From positions 1-43,373 of the forward strand of contig JALWYV010000047.1 of assembly GCA_027003075.1 (NCBI GenBank): 43,373 nucleotides of DNA, given 5' to 3'. The translations under genes and the position numbers were made by a program. The notes under the pieces are model-generated. The model was given only the letters and a program-made list of their open reading frames with translations. It was not told the origin of the DNA and did no database searches. This DNA comes from Caldifarciminota bacterium. Its GTDB lineage: Bacteria; Hydrothermota; Hydrothermia; LBFQ01. The first letter of the stretch is position 1, and each line of letters starts with the position of its first letter. Positions 30,002 through 37,281 of this stretch are shown in pieces.

Positions 30002-32089
30002 TCAATAGATCGCCCTGAGGACTATTGATGAGATCGGATAGGATGCTGTCAGATTCGCCAGATCAGCGTCCGGGTTCGTCGGGTCAAACGTGACGTCCTT
30101 TCTGGGGAATAGGTTTATGACGGAGAAGGAGACGTCAAGGGAGAAGGGACCCAGTTTGAAGGGTATGGGAGACCTCCAGAATATGTCCACCCTCGCGTAG
30201 GGGGGCATCCTGAGGGCATGGGTGCTGTCCAGTACGAACTCCTCACCGTAGAAGGGACTCCTCCAGTGGCTTACTATTCCCCGGAAGGGCCTGCCGTAGT
30301 AGAAGGCCACGTTGCTTCCGAGTACCACCTCCCACCCCCCTTTCCGTATGTAGCCGAAGACCGTCGTGTTGAGGGTGACGTTAACGTCCCACGGGGTCGG
30401 ATACCAGACGGTATCGCCCTCGTACCTTATCCGGGAGTTCATGAGGGTCAGGGAGACGTCCGCCGTTATAGGAAGGGGTACTTTACTCTCCTTCCGGACC
30501 CACAGGTCCATGCCGAAGGACCGGAGGTTCCCCACCTTCTCCTCAAGGCGAGGGGTCATGTACGTAAATCGGGGGTAGTACTTACCAAAAAAGGTTAACT
30601 CTGCTATCCCCCACGGGAAGGTCCTCTCGGCCCCCAACAGGACCTGATAGGACTCTATCTCCGACCTCTCAACCGGAACGTAGTAGAATACAGAAGGGGG
30701 GAAGGCGAAGATGGACGTAAAGAACTGCCTGTAAAGTCCCCCCTGCACCTTGAAAGCCCACCGGGTGTTCAGGTAGTACTTGTAGAAACCGGAGGGGGAG
30801 AACCGGAAACCTATACCGGGGAAGAAGTCTATCCTTCCCCCCACCTCCGACAGGGTATGCTCGTCCTCGTAGCGGTATTTGGCGTAGTTCCCCCAGAACA
30901 CCTTCGTGGGGTAGGCGTGCTGGAGCAGGTATATGATGAGGGAAGTATCCGAAATGTCCAGAGCCACGCCGTAGATACTGGAGTTTATAACCTGTGTCTC
31001 CGTTCCGAATATCACGTTCCCGGCGTCCACATCCAGATACGCTCTGCCCACGCCGTAGCGGGTGTCCGCGTTAAAGATGTAGTAGTCCGTGACGTAAGGG
31101 AGTCTGTAGGACAGGTCCTCGCTCCTGAACGTGGATACGGAGTAAACGATACCCGGCTTCAGGAGAAGTCTGCCGAGGGCGTACCGTCCGTGGAGTGCCG
31201 CACCGCCGTTGAAGATGGTGGAGGTGTAGAATAGACCCCTGTAGGCGTTCTGATAGGAGTTTACAGACCTGTTCGCCACGAAGGAGAAGGAGACTCCCCG
31301 CAGGGAGTTGCCCCACGAGTACTTTCCGGAGACGTCTCCCGTGATCGTGCCGATAACGTTTATCCCCTTGAGGGGCGAGAATAGGCCGATCCGTCCGGAT
31401 AGGACCCAGTTCCTGCCCTTCAGGGCAACACCGCTGTTCGTCCTGCTGACCCTTATTATCGCCGAAAAGGAATCCGGCTCGTCGCTCTGGAAGTCTATGA
31501 GGGAGCCGGACAGGTTCCCCACCTCAGGGGTGAAACCGCCCCGGAGGAACTTCACGGCCCTGACGATGTCCACGTTTATGGGGGTGTACATCCCGTAGTA
31601 GCTGAAGGCGTTGAACAGGGGGATGCCGTCGTAGGTTATGAGGTTCTCAAAGGGGGAGGACCCGCGGACGGAGAAGTAGGAGAGACCGTAAACCGGGACC
31701 ACACCCGGAGCCACGGATATGAAGTAGCCGACGTCCTGATCGCCGACGAAGGGCATGGCCTCAAGGAAGCGGGGTTCCGAGGACTCGTAGGCACTCCGCG
31801 TCTTGGGAGAGACCTCCACCTCACCGAGGAAGAAGGTAAGGGGCTTCATGGCAAAGATGATGGTGGTATCGCCGGAGACGTTTATCTCCATCCTCCCGAC
31901 CCTGTACCCCAGAGCCTGAAGGAGAACGTGGTACTTCCCCTCCTTCAACTCCACACGGGCCTTCCCCCTCCTGTCCGTGTATGCCCTAACGCCGATCTCC
32001 TTCACGTATATGAAGGCATCGGAGAGGGGTTGACCGGCCTCCCCGATTATGCGGAACTCAACCGTATGGGACAGGAGAAGGAAAAGCAT
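30002..32089 (-). CDS. TonB-dependent receptor-like outer-membrane protein
   Basis: The protein (695 residues) starts with a short hydrophobic signal (MLFLLLSHT), then a carboxypeptidase-regulatory-like domain (VEFRIIGEAGQPLSDAFIYV.. ..YHVLLQALGYRVG, residues ~10-75). A plug domain follows (GVVPVYGLSYFSVRGSSPFENLITYDGIPLFNAF, then VDIVRAVKFLRGGFTPEVGNLSGSLIDF), and a strand-rich barrel ends in SIVLRAIY with the aromatic C terminus typical of outer-membrane barrels. No clear TonB box is seen. Substrate unknown; siderophore, cobalamin or glycan uptake are possible. TAGAAT lies 7 bases before the ATG. It is followed by the propeller-like gene. Confidence 0.85.
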   Translation of the reverse strand: MLFLLLSHTVEFRIIGEAGQPLSDAFIYVKEIGVRAYTDRRGKARVELKEGKYHVLLQALGYRVGRMEINVSGDTTIIFAMKPLTFFLGEVEVSPKTRSAYESSEPRFLEAMPFVGDQDVGYFISVAPGVVPVYGLSYFSVRGSSPFENLITYDGIPLFNAFSYYGMYTPINVDIVRAVKFLRGGFTPEVGNLSGSLIDFQSDEPDSFSAIIRVSRTNSGVALKGRNWVLSGRIGLFSPLKGINVIGTITGDVSGKYSWGNSLRGVSFSFVANRSVNSYQNAYRGLFYTSTIFNGGAALHGRYALGRLLLKPGIVYSVSTFRSEDLSYRLPYVTDYYIFNADTRYGVGRAYLDVDAGNVIFGTETQVINSSIYGVALDISDTSLIIYLLQHAYPTKVFWGNYAKYRYEDEHTLSEVGGRIDFFPGIGFRFSPSGFYKYYLNTRWAFKVQGGLYRQFFTSIFAFPPSVFYYVPVERSEIESYQVLLGAERTFPWGIAELTFFGKYYPRFTYMTPRLEEKVGNLRSFGMDLWVRKESKVPLPITADVSLTLMNSRIRYEGDTVWYPTPWDVNVTLNTTVFGYIRKGGWEVVLGSNVAFYYGRPFRGIVSHWRSPFYGEEFVLDSTHALRMPPYARVDIFWRSPIPFKLGPFSLDVSFSVINLFPRKDVTFDPTNPDADLANLTASYPISSIVLRAIY

Positions 32090-32096
32090 GCTCCCT

Positions 32097-32102
32097 ATTC
32101 TA
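32097..32102 (-). promoter_or_regulatory. -10 box of the TonB-dependent receptor gene
   Basis: TAGAAT on the minus strand ends 7 bases before the ATG at 32089, without a Shine-Dalgarno sequence. It lies just before the pyrE stop, inside the spacer between the two genes. Confidence 0.6.
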
Positions 32103-32110
32103 AGCGAGTA

Positions 32111-32701
32111 CTATACCCCACCCTTTCCGGGTACCCGGAGGGGAACGCCAGCCTTACAGAGAGGACATTCCTCCGGTCTATAAACGGGGAAATCCAGTTC
32201 CATAACGTAGAAGAAGGGGTAATCCCCTCCGTACTCTCCCCTCTTAACCATTACCCCCGTGGCCACAACCTCCCCCCCGGCCTCCTCAACGGCCTTCACG
32301 GTCTCCATCAGGGACCCCCCGGTCGTCAGGACGTCGTCCACCACCACCACCCTCTCACCGGAGAGGTTGAACCCTCTGCGGAAGACCCTGCGGCCGTCCA
32401 CCTTCTCCGCGTAGGCCGCCCTTATACCCATAACCCTTGCCACCTCGTAAGCCAGTATCGCCCCCCCGGTGAAGGGACCGGCTACCCTGCCCGGGCGGAA
32501 ATCCCGGAAGAAACGCGACAGGTTACGGGAGAAGTACCTCAGGAGACCCGGATCCTCAAGGACCCTGAACTTCTCAAAGTAGTACTCGCTGTGGAGGCCC
32601 GAAGACAGGAGAAAGTGCCCCCTTAAAAGCGCCCTCTTTAAAACAGATGAGCGGTCTCTATCCTGAGGACTACCAGAGGCGTCCCTTTCGTCTCCACCCA
32701 T
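32111..32701 (-). CDS. pyrE: Orotate phosphoribosyltransferase PyrE
   Basis: PyrE converts orotate and PRPP to OMP in pyrimidine synthesis. The 196-residue protein has the OPRT start GHFLLSSGLHSEYYFEKFRVL, the phosphate loop GPFTGGAILAYEVARV, and the PRPP motif VVVVDDVLTTGGS followed by an E-rich helix. The tail ECPLCKAGVPLRVPGKGG is typical of thermophile OPRTs. The ATG at 32701 is preceded by AAGGAGG with a 10-base gap. It overlaps the end of the upstream response regulator by 64 bases in another frame. No ATG, GTG or TTG in frame nearer the conserved start is visible, so this overlap seems real. The extra N terminus (MGGDERDASGSPQDRDR) is probably disordered. Confidence 0.9.
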   Translation of the reverse strand: MGGDERDASGSPQDRDRSSVLKRALLRGHFLLSSGLHSEYYFEKFRVLEDPGLLRYFSRNLSRFFRDFRPGRVAGPFTGGAILAYEVARVMGIRAAYAEKVDGRRVFRRGFNLSGERVVVVDDVLTTGGSLMETVKAVEEAGGEVVATGVMVKRGEYGGDYPFFYVMELDFPVYRPEECPLCKAGVPLRVPGKGGV

Positions 32702-33702
32702 AGGAGTACGTCCTCCTTAAGCCTGAAATAGTGGTTGGTCTCGCCGTCCACGAACATCTCGTCCCGGCCGAGGGCCTTAAGTACCTTGACCACCCTCCGC
32801 AAGGTGTCCGTGTCCATAGGGGTATCGCCAAAGGTCTCAAGGTAGTCGTGTTCGGGTATATATACTCCGCCGGATACGGCACCCTTCACGTTCTGAAGTT
32901 TCGTGACAATTTCCCCCGCCTTCTCCCTGACCTCGTCGGGTACCTCAACCTCCTCGGCGAGACCGAGGCTGGCGGTGAAGGAGAAGTCCTCAACGTTCTC
33001 AAGGCTTATAACGTTCTCATCCGTCGGTTCCGTCTCCGCAGTTTCGTCCCTGGAGGTTATGACCCTCAGGAGGACGGCGTCGAGGGCCTCGTCCATGGTC
33101 TTCTTAGGTGAGGTTTCCCCTCGTCTTACGGAGAAACTTCCCCCCTCAAGTGACAGGATACGGTCAAAGGCTTCCTGTCCCTCTATGTCCTCAAATACGG
33201 CGTGGACGAGTTTGCCGTTTTCAACGTAGATGGCCCCCTTGCCGTCGGGAGAGGCCACCTCTATCTTTGCCGTTCCCGATTCGTAGGCGAGGAGCTGGAG
33301 TATGTCCACCAAGGAGAGTTCCTGAACCACCCCTTTGAAGCCACGGCGTTTCAGTACGTTGCGGAGTACCTGATCCAGATAGGTCAGGTCAAAGGGTTTC
33401 TCAAGGTAGGCTTCGGCACCGAGACCCAGAACCTCCTTCTCCATATCCTCGGATCCACGGGCGGTCATCACCACTACCCGCGTTTCGGGCTTTATGGCCT
33501 TTATCTCCTGAAGGAAGACGAGACCGCTCTCTCCGCCCATCCGTATGTCCGTAAGGACCACCTCAACCGGCCTCGTGCGAATAATATCCCTCGCCTCTTC
33601 AACCGAGGAAGCCTCAAGCACGTCCCATCCCCTGCGCGAAAGGGCCTTCCTTAGACCGTAGAGAATGTACTCCTCGTCGTCAACTACTAATACCGATGGC
33701 AT
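32638..33702 (-). CDS. Response regulator: REC, PATAN/DUF4388 and Roadblock-like domains
   Basis: This 354-residue protein has an intact REC domain: acid pair Asp8/Asp9, phosphoacceptor Asp52 (LTDIRM), Thr80 and Lys102. A PATAN/DUF4388 domain follows (about residues 118-215), with VQELSLVDILQLLAYESGTAKIEV and GAIYVENGKLVHAVFEDIEGQEAFDRILSLEGGSFSV. After an acidic linker, the C-terminal part (~265-354) resembles a Roadblock/LC7 domain (KLQNVKGAVSGGVYIPEHDYLETFG.. ..LLWVETKGTPLVVLRIETA). There is no DNA-binding domain, so output is by protein contact. REC-PATAN proteins are linked to type IV pili, gliding or polarity control (MglA-type GTPases bind Roadblock domains). No GTPase gene is near. 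The only -10-like sequence is TTGAAT, 8 bases before the start. Confidence 0.8.
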   Translation of the reverse strand: MPSVLVVDDEEYILYGLRKALSRRGWDVLEASSVEEARDIIRTRPVEVVLTDIRMGGESGLVFLQEIKAIKPETRVVVMTARGSEDMEKEVLGLGAEAYLEKPFDLTYLDQVLRNVLKRRGFKGVVQELSLVDILQLLAYESGTAKIEVASPDGKGAIYVENGKLVHAVFEDIEGQEAFDRILSLEGGSFSVRRGETSPKKTMDEALDAVLLRVITSRDETAETEPTDENVISLENVEDFSFTASLGLAEEVEVPDEVREKAGEIVTKLQNVKGAVSGGVYIPEHDYLETFGDTPMDTDTLRRVVKVLKALGRDEMFVDGETNHYFRLKEDVLLWVETKGTPLVVLRIETAHLF

Positions 33703-33712
33703 TCTTCCCTAT

Positions 33713-34813
33713 TCAAAACAGCTTAAAGTCCCGCTTCGTGTACCGGAAGCCGAACCTTAGGTTCTGTTTGGGGTCTATGTCCTGCTGCTTGTTGAAGTCG
33801 TAGATCTGGGTGTCGTCGGCTATGTCTATGGTGAAACCCTTGTAAGTTACGCCACCGCCGAAGGTCGGACCGACCCTCGCCCCACGGTAGTCGTAGAAGT
33901 AGCCTATACGGAAGGAGACGAGGTTGTAGAAGGTATAGTCCACGCCCACGTGCATCCACGCATCCCGCATGACGGCGGCGAACCCGTAAACGGTGTCCAT
34001 GGTGTTTCCGGGGCCGGGGACGGTTATACCGCGGTTGAACTCGTCCGTTATACCCACGGCGACCTTGTGTATATCAAAGGCGATCTGGAGTTTGTTTATG
34101 GTATCGTAAACCGGAACCACTGCTACACCGAGACGGAGGCTGTAGGGAAGAGGATCCGGCTCAACGTTCCCGTACTTCAGGCCGGGCCCAAGGTTCATGA
34201 AACCAAAGGATACGCTGTATCCCGGCCACTTCTTCAGGAATACGCTTCCGTCCACCGCCACGGTGAAAGCATCACCGCTGTTGGGATCGTCCCCCATCCT
34301 CTCAAGTATGGCCTTTGATATGAGGAACGAGTAGAGGGCTTTAGTTGCCCCTCCGACGTAGAGGTCTCCTATAGGTGATGAAAATAGTTTGTTTCCATAT
34401 CCCAGAGTAAATACGAGGTCGTACGGCGTGGTCGTTCCGTAATCTACATCTCCGTACACGACGTTGACCTCACCCACCGTCAGATACGTCAACCCTATGG
34501 AAAAGGTTCCGAAACGGGTGGATGAGGTGAGGGAAGCAAACTCAAAGTAGGAATCGTTCGTTGTCACAAGCGTCCTCAACCACGGGGCGTGGACGAGGTA
34601 AAGTATACCCCCCTTCAGGGTTCCCAGACCCGCAGGGTTGTACCACAGCGTTGAGGGATCGTCTGCTATCGCCGAAAAGGCTCCACCCATTCCTATCGCC
34701 TTGGCACCGGGGTATATGGTCAGAACCACTGCCCCGGCCCTGTTGGCGTCCGCATGCGCCTGCCCCACTACCACCGATAACACCACACCGGCTAATGCTA
34801 TCTTCCTCCACAT
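33713..34813 (-). CDS. PorV/PorQ-family outer-membrane protein
   Basis: This 366-residue protein has a signal peptide (MWRKIALAGVVLSVVVGQAHA) and the start of the PorV family: ANRAGAVVLTIYPGAKAIGMGGAFSAIADDPSTLWYNPAGLGTL, close to the 'GARAxGMGGAFxAxADD...YWNPAGL' signature. Barrel strands follow with many aromatic residues, and the chain ends in Phe (RDFKLF), as outer-membrane barrels do. PorV shuttles cargo with sorting domains between the T9SS translocon and the sortase PorU in Bacteroidetes. The presence of sorting-domain cargo at 15187 and 20133 fits this. TATAAT lies 8 bases before the ATG. Confidence 0.83.
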   Translation of the reverse strand: MWRKIALAGVVLSVVVGQAHADANRAGAVVLTIYPGAKAIGMGGAFSAIADDPSTLWYNPAGLGTLKGGILYLVHAPWLRTLVTTNDSYFEFASLTSSTRFGTFSIGLTYLTVGEVNVVYGDVDYGTTTPYDLVFTLGYGNKLFSSPIGDLYVGGATKALYSFLISKAILERMGDDPNSGDAFTVAVDGSVFLKKWPGYSVSFGFMNLGPGLKYGNVEPDPLPYSLRLGVAVVPVYDTINKLQIAFDIHKVAVGITDEFNRGITVPGPGNTMDTVYGFAAVMRDAWMHVGVDYTFYNLVSFRIGYFYDYRGARVGPTFGGGVTYKGFTIDIADDTQIYDFNKQQDIDPKQNLRFGFRYTKRDFKLF

Positions 34814-34821
34814 GAGACCGT

Positions 34822-34827
34822 ATTATA
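34822..34827 (-). promoter_or_regulatory. -10 box of the PorV-like gene
   Basis: TATAAT (minus strand) ends 8 bases before ATG 34813. Confidence 0.65.
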
Positions 34828-34869
34828 CTCCGGAAAGGCGAATGCATGCCACAGGGCATCAACCGTCTT

Positions 34870-34875
34870 TAGAAT
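34870..34875 (+). promoter_or_regulatory. -10 box of tRNA-Pro
   Basis: TAGAAT lies 14 bases before the mature 5' end of tRNA-Pro. It shows that the TAGAAT hexamer seen before protein starts is a genuine -10 type in this genome. Confidence 0.6.
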
Positions 34876-34889
34876 TAAGGCCTGCCTTA

Positions 34890-34963
34890 CGGGGCGTAGC
34901 GCAGCCTGGCAGCGCGCCTGGTTTGGGACCAGGAGGTCCGGGGTTCAAATCCCCGCGCCCCGA
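34890..34963 (+). tRNA. tRNA-Pro (anticodon TGG)
   Basis: A standard cloverleaf: acceptor CGGGGCG/CGCCCCG, anticodon stem CCTGG/CCAGG with loop TTTGGGA (anticodon TGG), and T arm GGGGTTCAAATCCCC. The discriminator is A and CCA is not encoded. Confidence 0.95.
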
Positions 34964-35000
34964 CGTTATATCTCTGGCGTGATAAACTGCTGCAGAACGG

Positions 35001-36572
35001 CTATTCGCACTTCAAAATCCTCTTTATCTTTCTATAACGGCTTACTTTACAGGGCGTTTTACCCTCCCTGTCCTTTACGTGGGTATCCGCTCCGTTGTTT
35101 ATCAGGAGCTTGACCAGATTCACGTTCCCCCTTCTCGCTGCGATGTGCAGGGGAGTTTCACCGTCTTCGTTTCTGGCGTTTATATCGGCACCCTTTTCAA
35201 GCAGGTACTTCACCACCTCTATCCTTCCCATTCTTACCGCGTAGTGTAGAGGGGTATCTCCGTTGTAGTCTCTCACGTTAACGTTGATTCCCATACTGAC
35301 GAAGTACCTTACCAACTCCACGTCTTTTATCGCAGCATCGTGGAGTGGAGTTTTCTTAAGTACGTCCCTCACTTTAACCCTCGCTCCTTTACCAACGAGA
35401 TATTTGACGAGATCCAGATTACCCGATCTCGTGGCCCCGTATAGAGGGGTTTCACCGAGTAAGTTCCTCGCATTAACGTCCGCGTCCCTTTCAACGAGGT
35501 ACCGGATTATCTTCAGGTTTCCAGTACCCGCGAGTAGGTGTAGGGGGTTGTTCTTATCAAGGCTGCTCGCGTTAACGTCTGCTCCTCTTTCAACGAGATA
35601 CTTAACCATGTCCGTATAACCTCTTCTCGCCGCGATGAGGATGGGGGTTTTGCCGGAGAGGTCCCTCGCGTTGACGTCTGCTCCGTTCTCAACCAGGAGC
35701 TGTGCTATCTTGAGGTGTCCTATCTGTGCAGACAGATGTATAGGAGCCACACCGGAGGAATTCTTTGAATTGACATCGGCCCCCTTCCTGATCAGGTACT
35801 TCGCTATACGAAATCTCCCCAACCTTACTGCGGAGTGTAGAGGAGTCTCCCCATCCCTGTCCCTTACGTTAACGTTCGCTCCGTTCTCAACGAGGAACTT
35901 TACCACATCCAAAACGCCGGATAACACCGATAGGTGCAACGGAGTTCCGTTTGTTACATTACGGGCGTTCGGATCTGCACCTTCCCTGAGAAGGATCCTG
36001 ACTATCTTAAGATGTCCCACTTCTACAGCGCGGTGCAGAGGGGTTTCCGCGCGTCCATTAGCAGTGTTCACGTCGGCACCGTTTTTGATAAGGTACAGAG
36101 CTATATCCGTATTACCCGTTTCCACGGCCCCGTATAGAGGGGTTTCGCCACGTATATTCCTTGCGTTCACATCGGCGCCCCTTTCAACGAGGAACTTTAC
36201 CACATCCAGATTGCCCGATCTCGTAGCCTCGTGGAGAGGAGTGTTTCCCCGACGATCAGGTGAGTTAATGCGGGAACCTCTTTTTACGAGGTACCTCACC
36301 GTTTTCAGATCTCCCGCGTATGCGGCAAAATGGAGGAGGGTTTTGCCGTTACTGAATACTACGTCCCACTTCCCTGCCTGCAGGTATTTTCCGACAAGGT
36401 ACCTGACGATCTCCGCGTGATTCCTGTAGTAGGCCACCTGTATAAGTTTCCTGTCGTACGAACACCTTACCCTGAAGTCCTCCCCGTTCCGCTCAATCGC
36501 CTCCACTATTCCCCTGTAATTACCTGTTCTCGCCATTTCACACAGGTTAAGTGAAACGATCAAGCCGACCAT
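35001..36572 (-). CDS. Large ankyrin-repeat protein (about 13 repeats)
   Basis: This 523-residue protein is almost all ankyrin repeats: about 13 full 33-residue units with the TPLHxA helix, GxxxxVxxLLxxGADVN loop, plus degenerate ones at both ends. Repeats in the middle are very similar (e.g. VERGADVNAR). The N terminus is MVGLIVSLNLCEMARTGNYRGIVEAIER, possibly a very short signal peptide. I chose ATG 36572 because TAGAAT lies 8 bases upstream and TTGAAC 16 bases before that; the longer frame from 36608 would include the promoter. Ankyrin proteins bind other proteins; in bacteria they include secreted effectors and periplasmic copper/iron partners such as AnkB. The target cannot be told from sequence. 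Confidence 0.84.
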   Translation of the reverse strand: MVGLIVSLNLCEMARTGNYRGIVEAIERNGEDFRVRCSYDRKLIQVAYYRNHAEIVRYLVGKYLQAGKWDVVFSNGKTLLHFAAYAGDLKTVRYLVKRGSRINSPDRRGNTPLHEATRSGNLDVVKFLVERGADVNARNIRGETPLYGAVETGNTDIALYLIKNGADVNTANGRAETPLHRAVEVGHLKIVRILLREGADPNARNVTNGTPLHLSVLSGVLDVVKFLVENGANVNVRDRDGETPLHSAVRLGRFRIAKYLIRKGADVNSKNSSGVAPIHLSAQIGHLKIAQLLVENGADVNARDLSGKTPILIAARRGYTDMVKYLVERGADVNASSLDKNNPLHLLAGTGNLKIIRYLVERDADVNARNLLGETPLYGATRSGNLDLVKYLVGKGARVKVRDVLKKTPLHDAAIKDVELVRYFVSMGINVNVRDYNGDTPLHYAVRMGRIEVVKYLLEKGADINARNEDGETPLHIAARRGNVNLVKLLINNGADTHVKDREGKTPCKVSRYRKIKRILKCE

Positions 36573-36580
36573 GGAGGTCA

Positions 36581-36608
36581 ATTCTAAACCGGCCTGGCGG
36601 TTGTTCAA
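36581..36608 (-). promoter_or_regulatory. Promoter of the ankyrin-repeat gene
   Basis: On the minus strand, TTGAAC (36603-36608), a 16-base spacer and TAGAAT (36581-36586) are followed after 8 bases by the ATG. Confidence 0.65.
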
Positions 36609-36615
36609 ATCCCGT

Positions 36616-36645
36616 TTGCCCGATCTTTAAAACCCACCCTATAAT
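36616..36645 (+). promoter_or_regulatory. Promoter of the DUF2231 gene
   Basis: TTGCCC (36616-36621), an 18-base spacer and TATAAT (36640-36645) are followed after 7 bases by ATG 36653. It is divergent from, and close to, the ankyrin promoter. Confidence 0.6.
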
Positions 36646-36652
36646 ACCCACT

Positions 36653-37225
36653 ATGCAAATTAGTATTTTGTTCCTCCTTGCCCACGCCCAGCACGGCAGA
36701 GCAGTGGATACCATAAAAGCGGATACCGTTCCGGTTCGGGCTGAAGTGCAAACGGAAAAATCCTCCTCCGATCAGACGAAAGACAGAACCTACCCCGAAG
36801 GTGTAAAGCTCCACCCCGCCCTCGCACACTTCGCCATGGCCTTTCCCTTCTTCCTCGCCCTGCTTGAGGTGATGTGCCTCCTGAAAGGTCGTCCCCCCGA
36901 CCTGATAGAGGGAATATCGGTTTTCATCACGTCCGCCGCGGTTGTCTCGGCAACTCTCAGCGGAACCTACGCCCACAACCTGATGTACGACCTTCCCATA
37001 AGCGCCGAGGCTGAGAGTCTCCTGCATACCCACGAGAACTTTGGCCTCCTCCTTGCTGGAGTGTTCGGCCTTCTGCTCTTGCTACGCCTCGTGTACGTCT
37101 TTCTTCCCAACAGGACGCTCAGGTACGTCTTTCTGATCTTACTTTTGGTTTCCCTTCCTCTCGTACTCTATCAGGGGTTCATGGGCGGGAGGTTGGTGTA
37201 CGATTTCGGTGTGGGTGTCAGGTAG
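36653..37225 (+). CDS. DUF2231-like membrane protein
   Basis: This 190-residue protein has a short N-terminal hydrophobic signal (MQISILFLLAHAQHG), a Thr/Lys/Asp-rich linker, and then four membrane segments. The segment KLHPALAHFAMAFPFFLALLEV matches the DUF2231 start 'HPxLVHFPIAL', and the rest (ISVFITSAAVVSATLSGTYAHNL.. ..LHTHENFGLLLAGVFGLLLLLRLVYVF) fits the family, in which conserved histidines may bind haem or metal. Function is not established. The start is set by TATAAT 7 bases upstream; longer in-frame starts lie inside the promoter. The copper efflux operon begins 39 bases downstream with its own -10 box, so the link is by proximity only. Confidence 0.8.
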   Translation: MQISILFLLAHAQHGRAVDTIKADTVPVRAEVQTEKSSSDQTKDRTYPEGVKLHPALAHFAMAFPFFLALLEVMCLLKGRPPDLIEGISVFITSAAVVSATLSGTYAHNLMYDLPISAEAESLLHTHENFGLLLAGVFGLLLLLRLVYVFLPNRTLRYVFLILLLVSLPLVLYQGFMGGRLVYDFGVGVR

Positions 37226-37251
37226 TCCCCCCACGGGTACGGTTTCCCCCT

Positions 37252-37257
37252 TAGAAT
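37252..37257 (+). promoter_or_regulatory. -10 box of the copper efflux operon
   Basis: TAGAAT ends 7 bases before ATG 37265. The last base is also the first base of the inverted repeat 37257-37281. Confidence 0.65.
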
Positions 37258-37281
37258 ATCTACTATGAAACTTAGTAGATA
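37257..37281. promoter_or_regulatory. Inverted repeat over the cusB-like start, candidate operator
   Basis: TATCTACT and AGTAGATA are perfect 8-base inverted arms, separated by nine bases that include the ATG. A protein bound here would sit across the transcription start. It could act in metal-responsive repression; no regulator gene is visible. Part of the match could result from coding constraint in LSRY. Confidence 0.5.

Noticed and set aside
36572-36608. Upstream start at 36608 for the ankyrin protein
   Set aside because: It would include the TAGAAT and TTGAAC boxes within the coding region; ATG 36572 is 8 bases after the -10 box.
36592-36622. tRNA-like 3' fragment (CCTGGCGG..GTTCAAATC..)
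   Set aside because: Only the T-loop-like GTTCAAATC fits; the stems do not pair, and the region is explained by the two divergent promoters.
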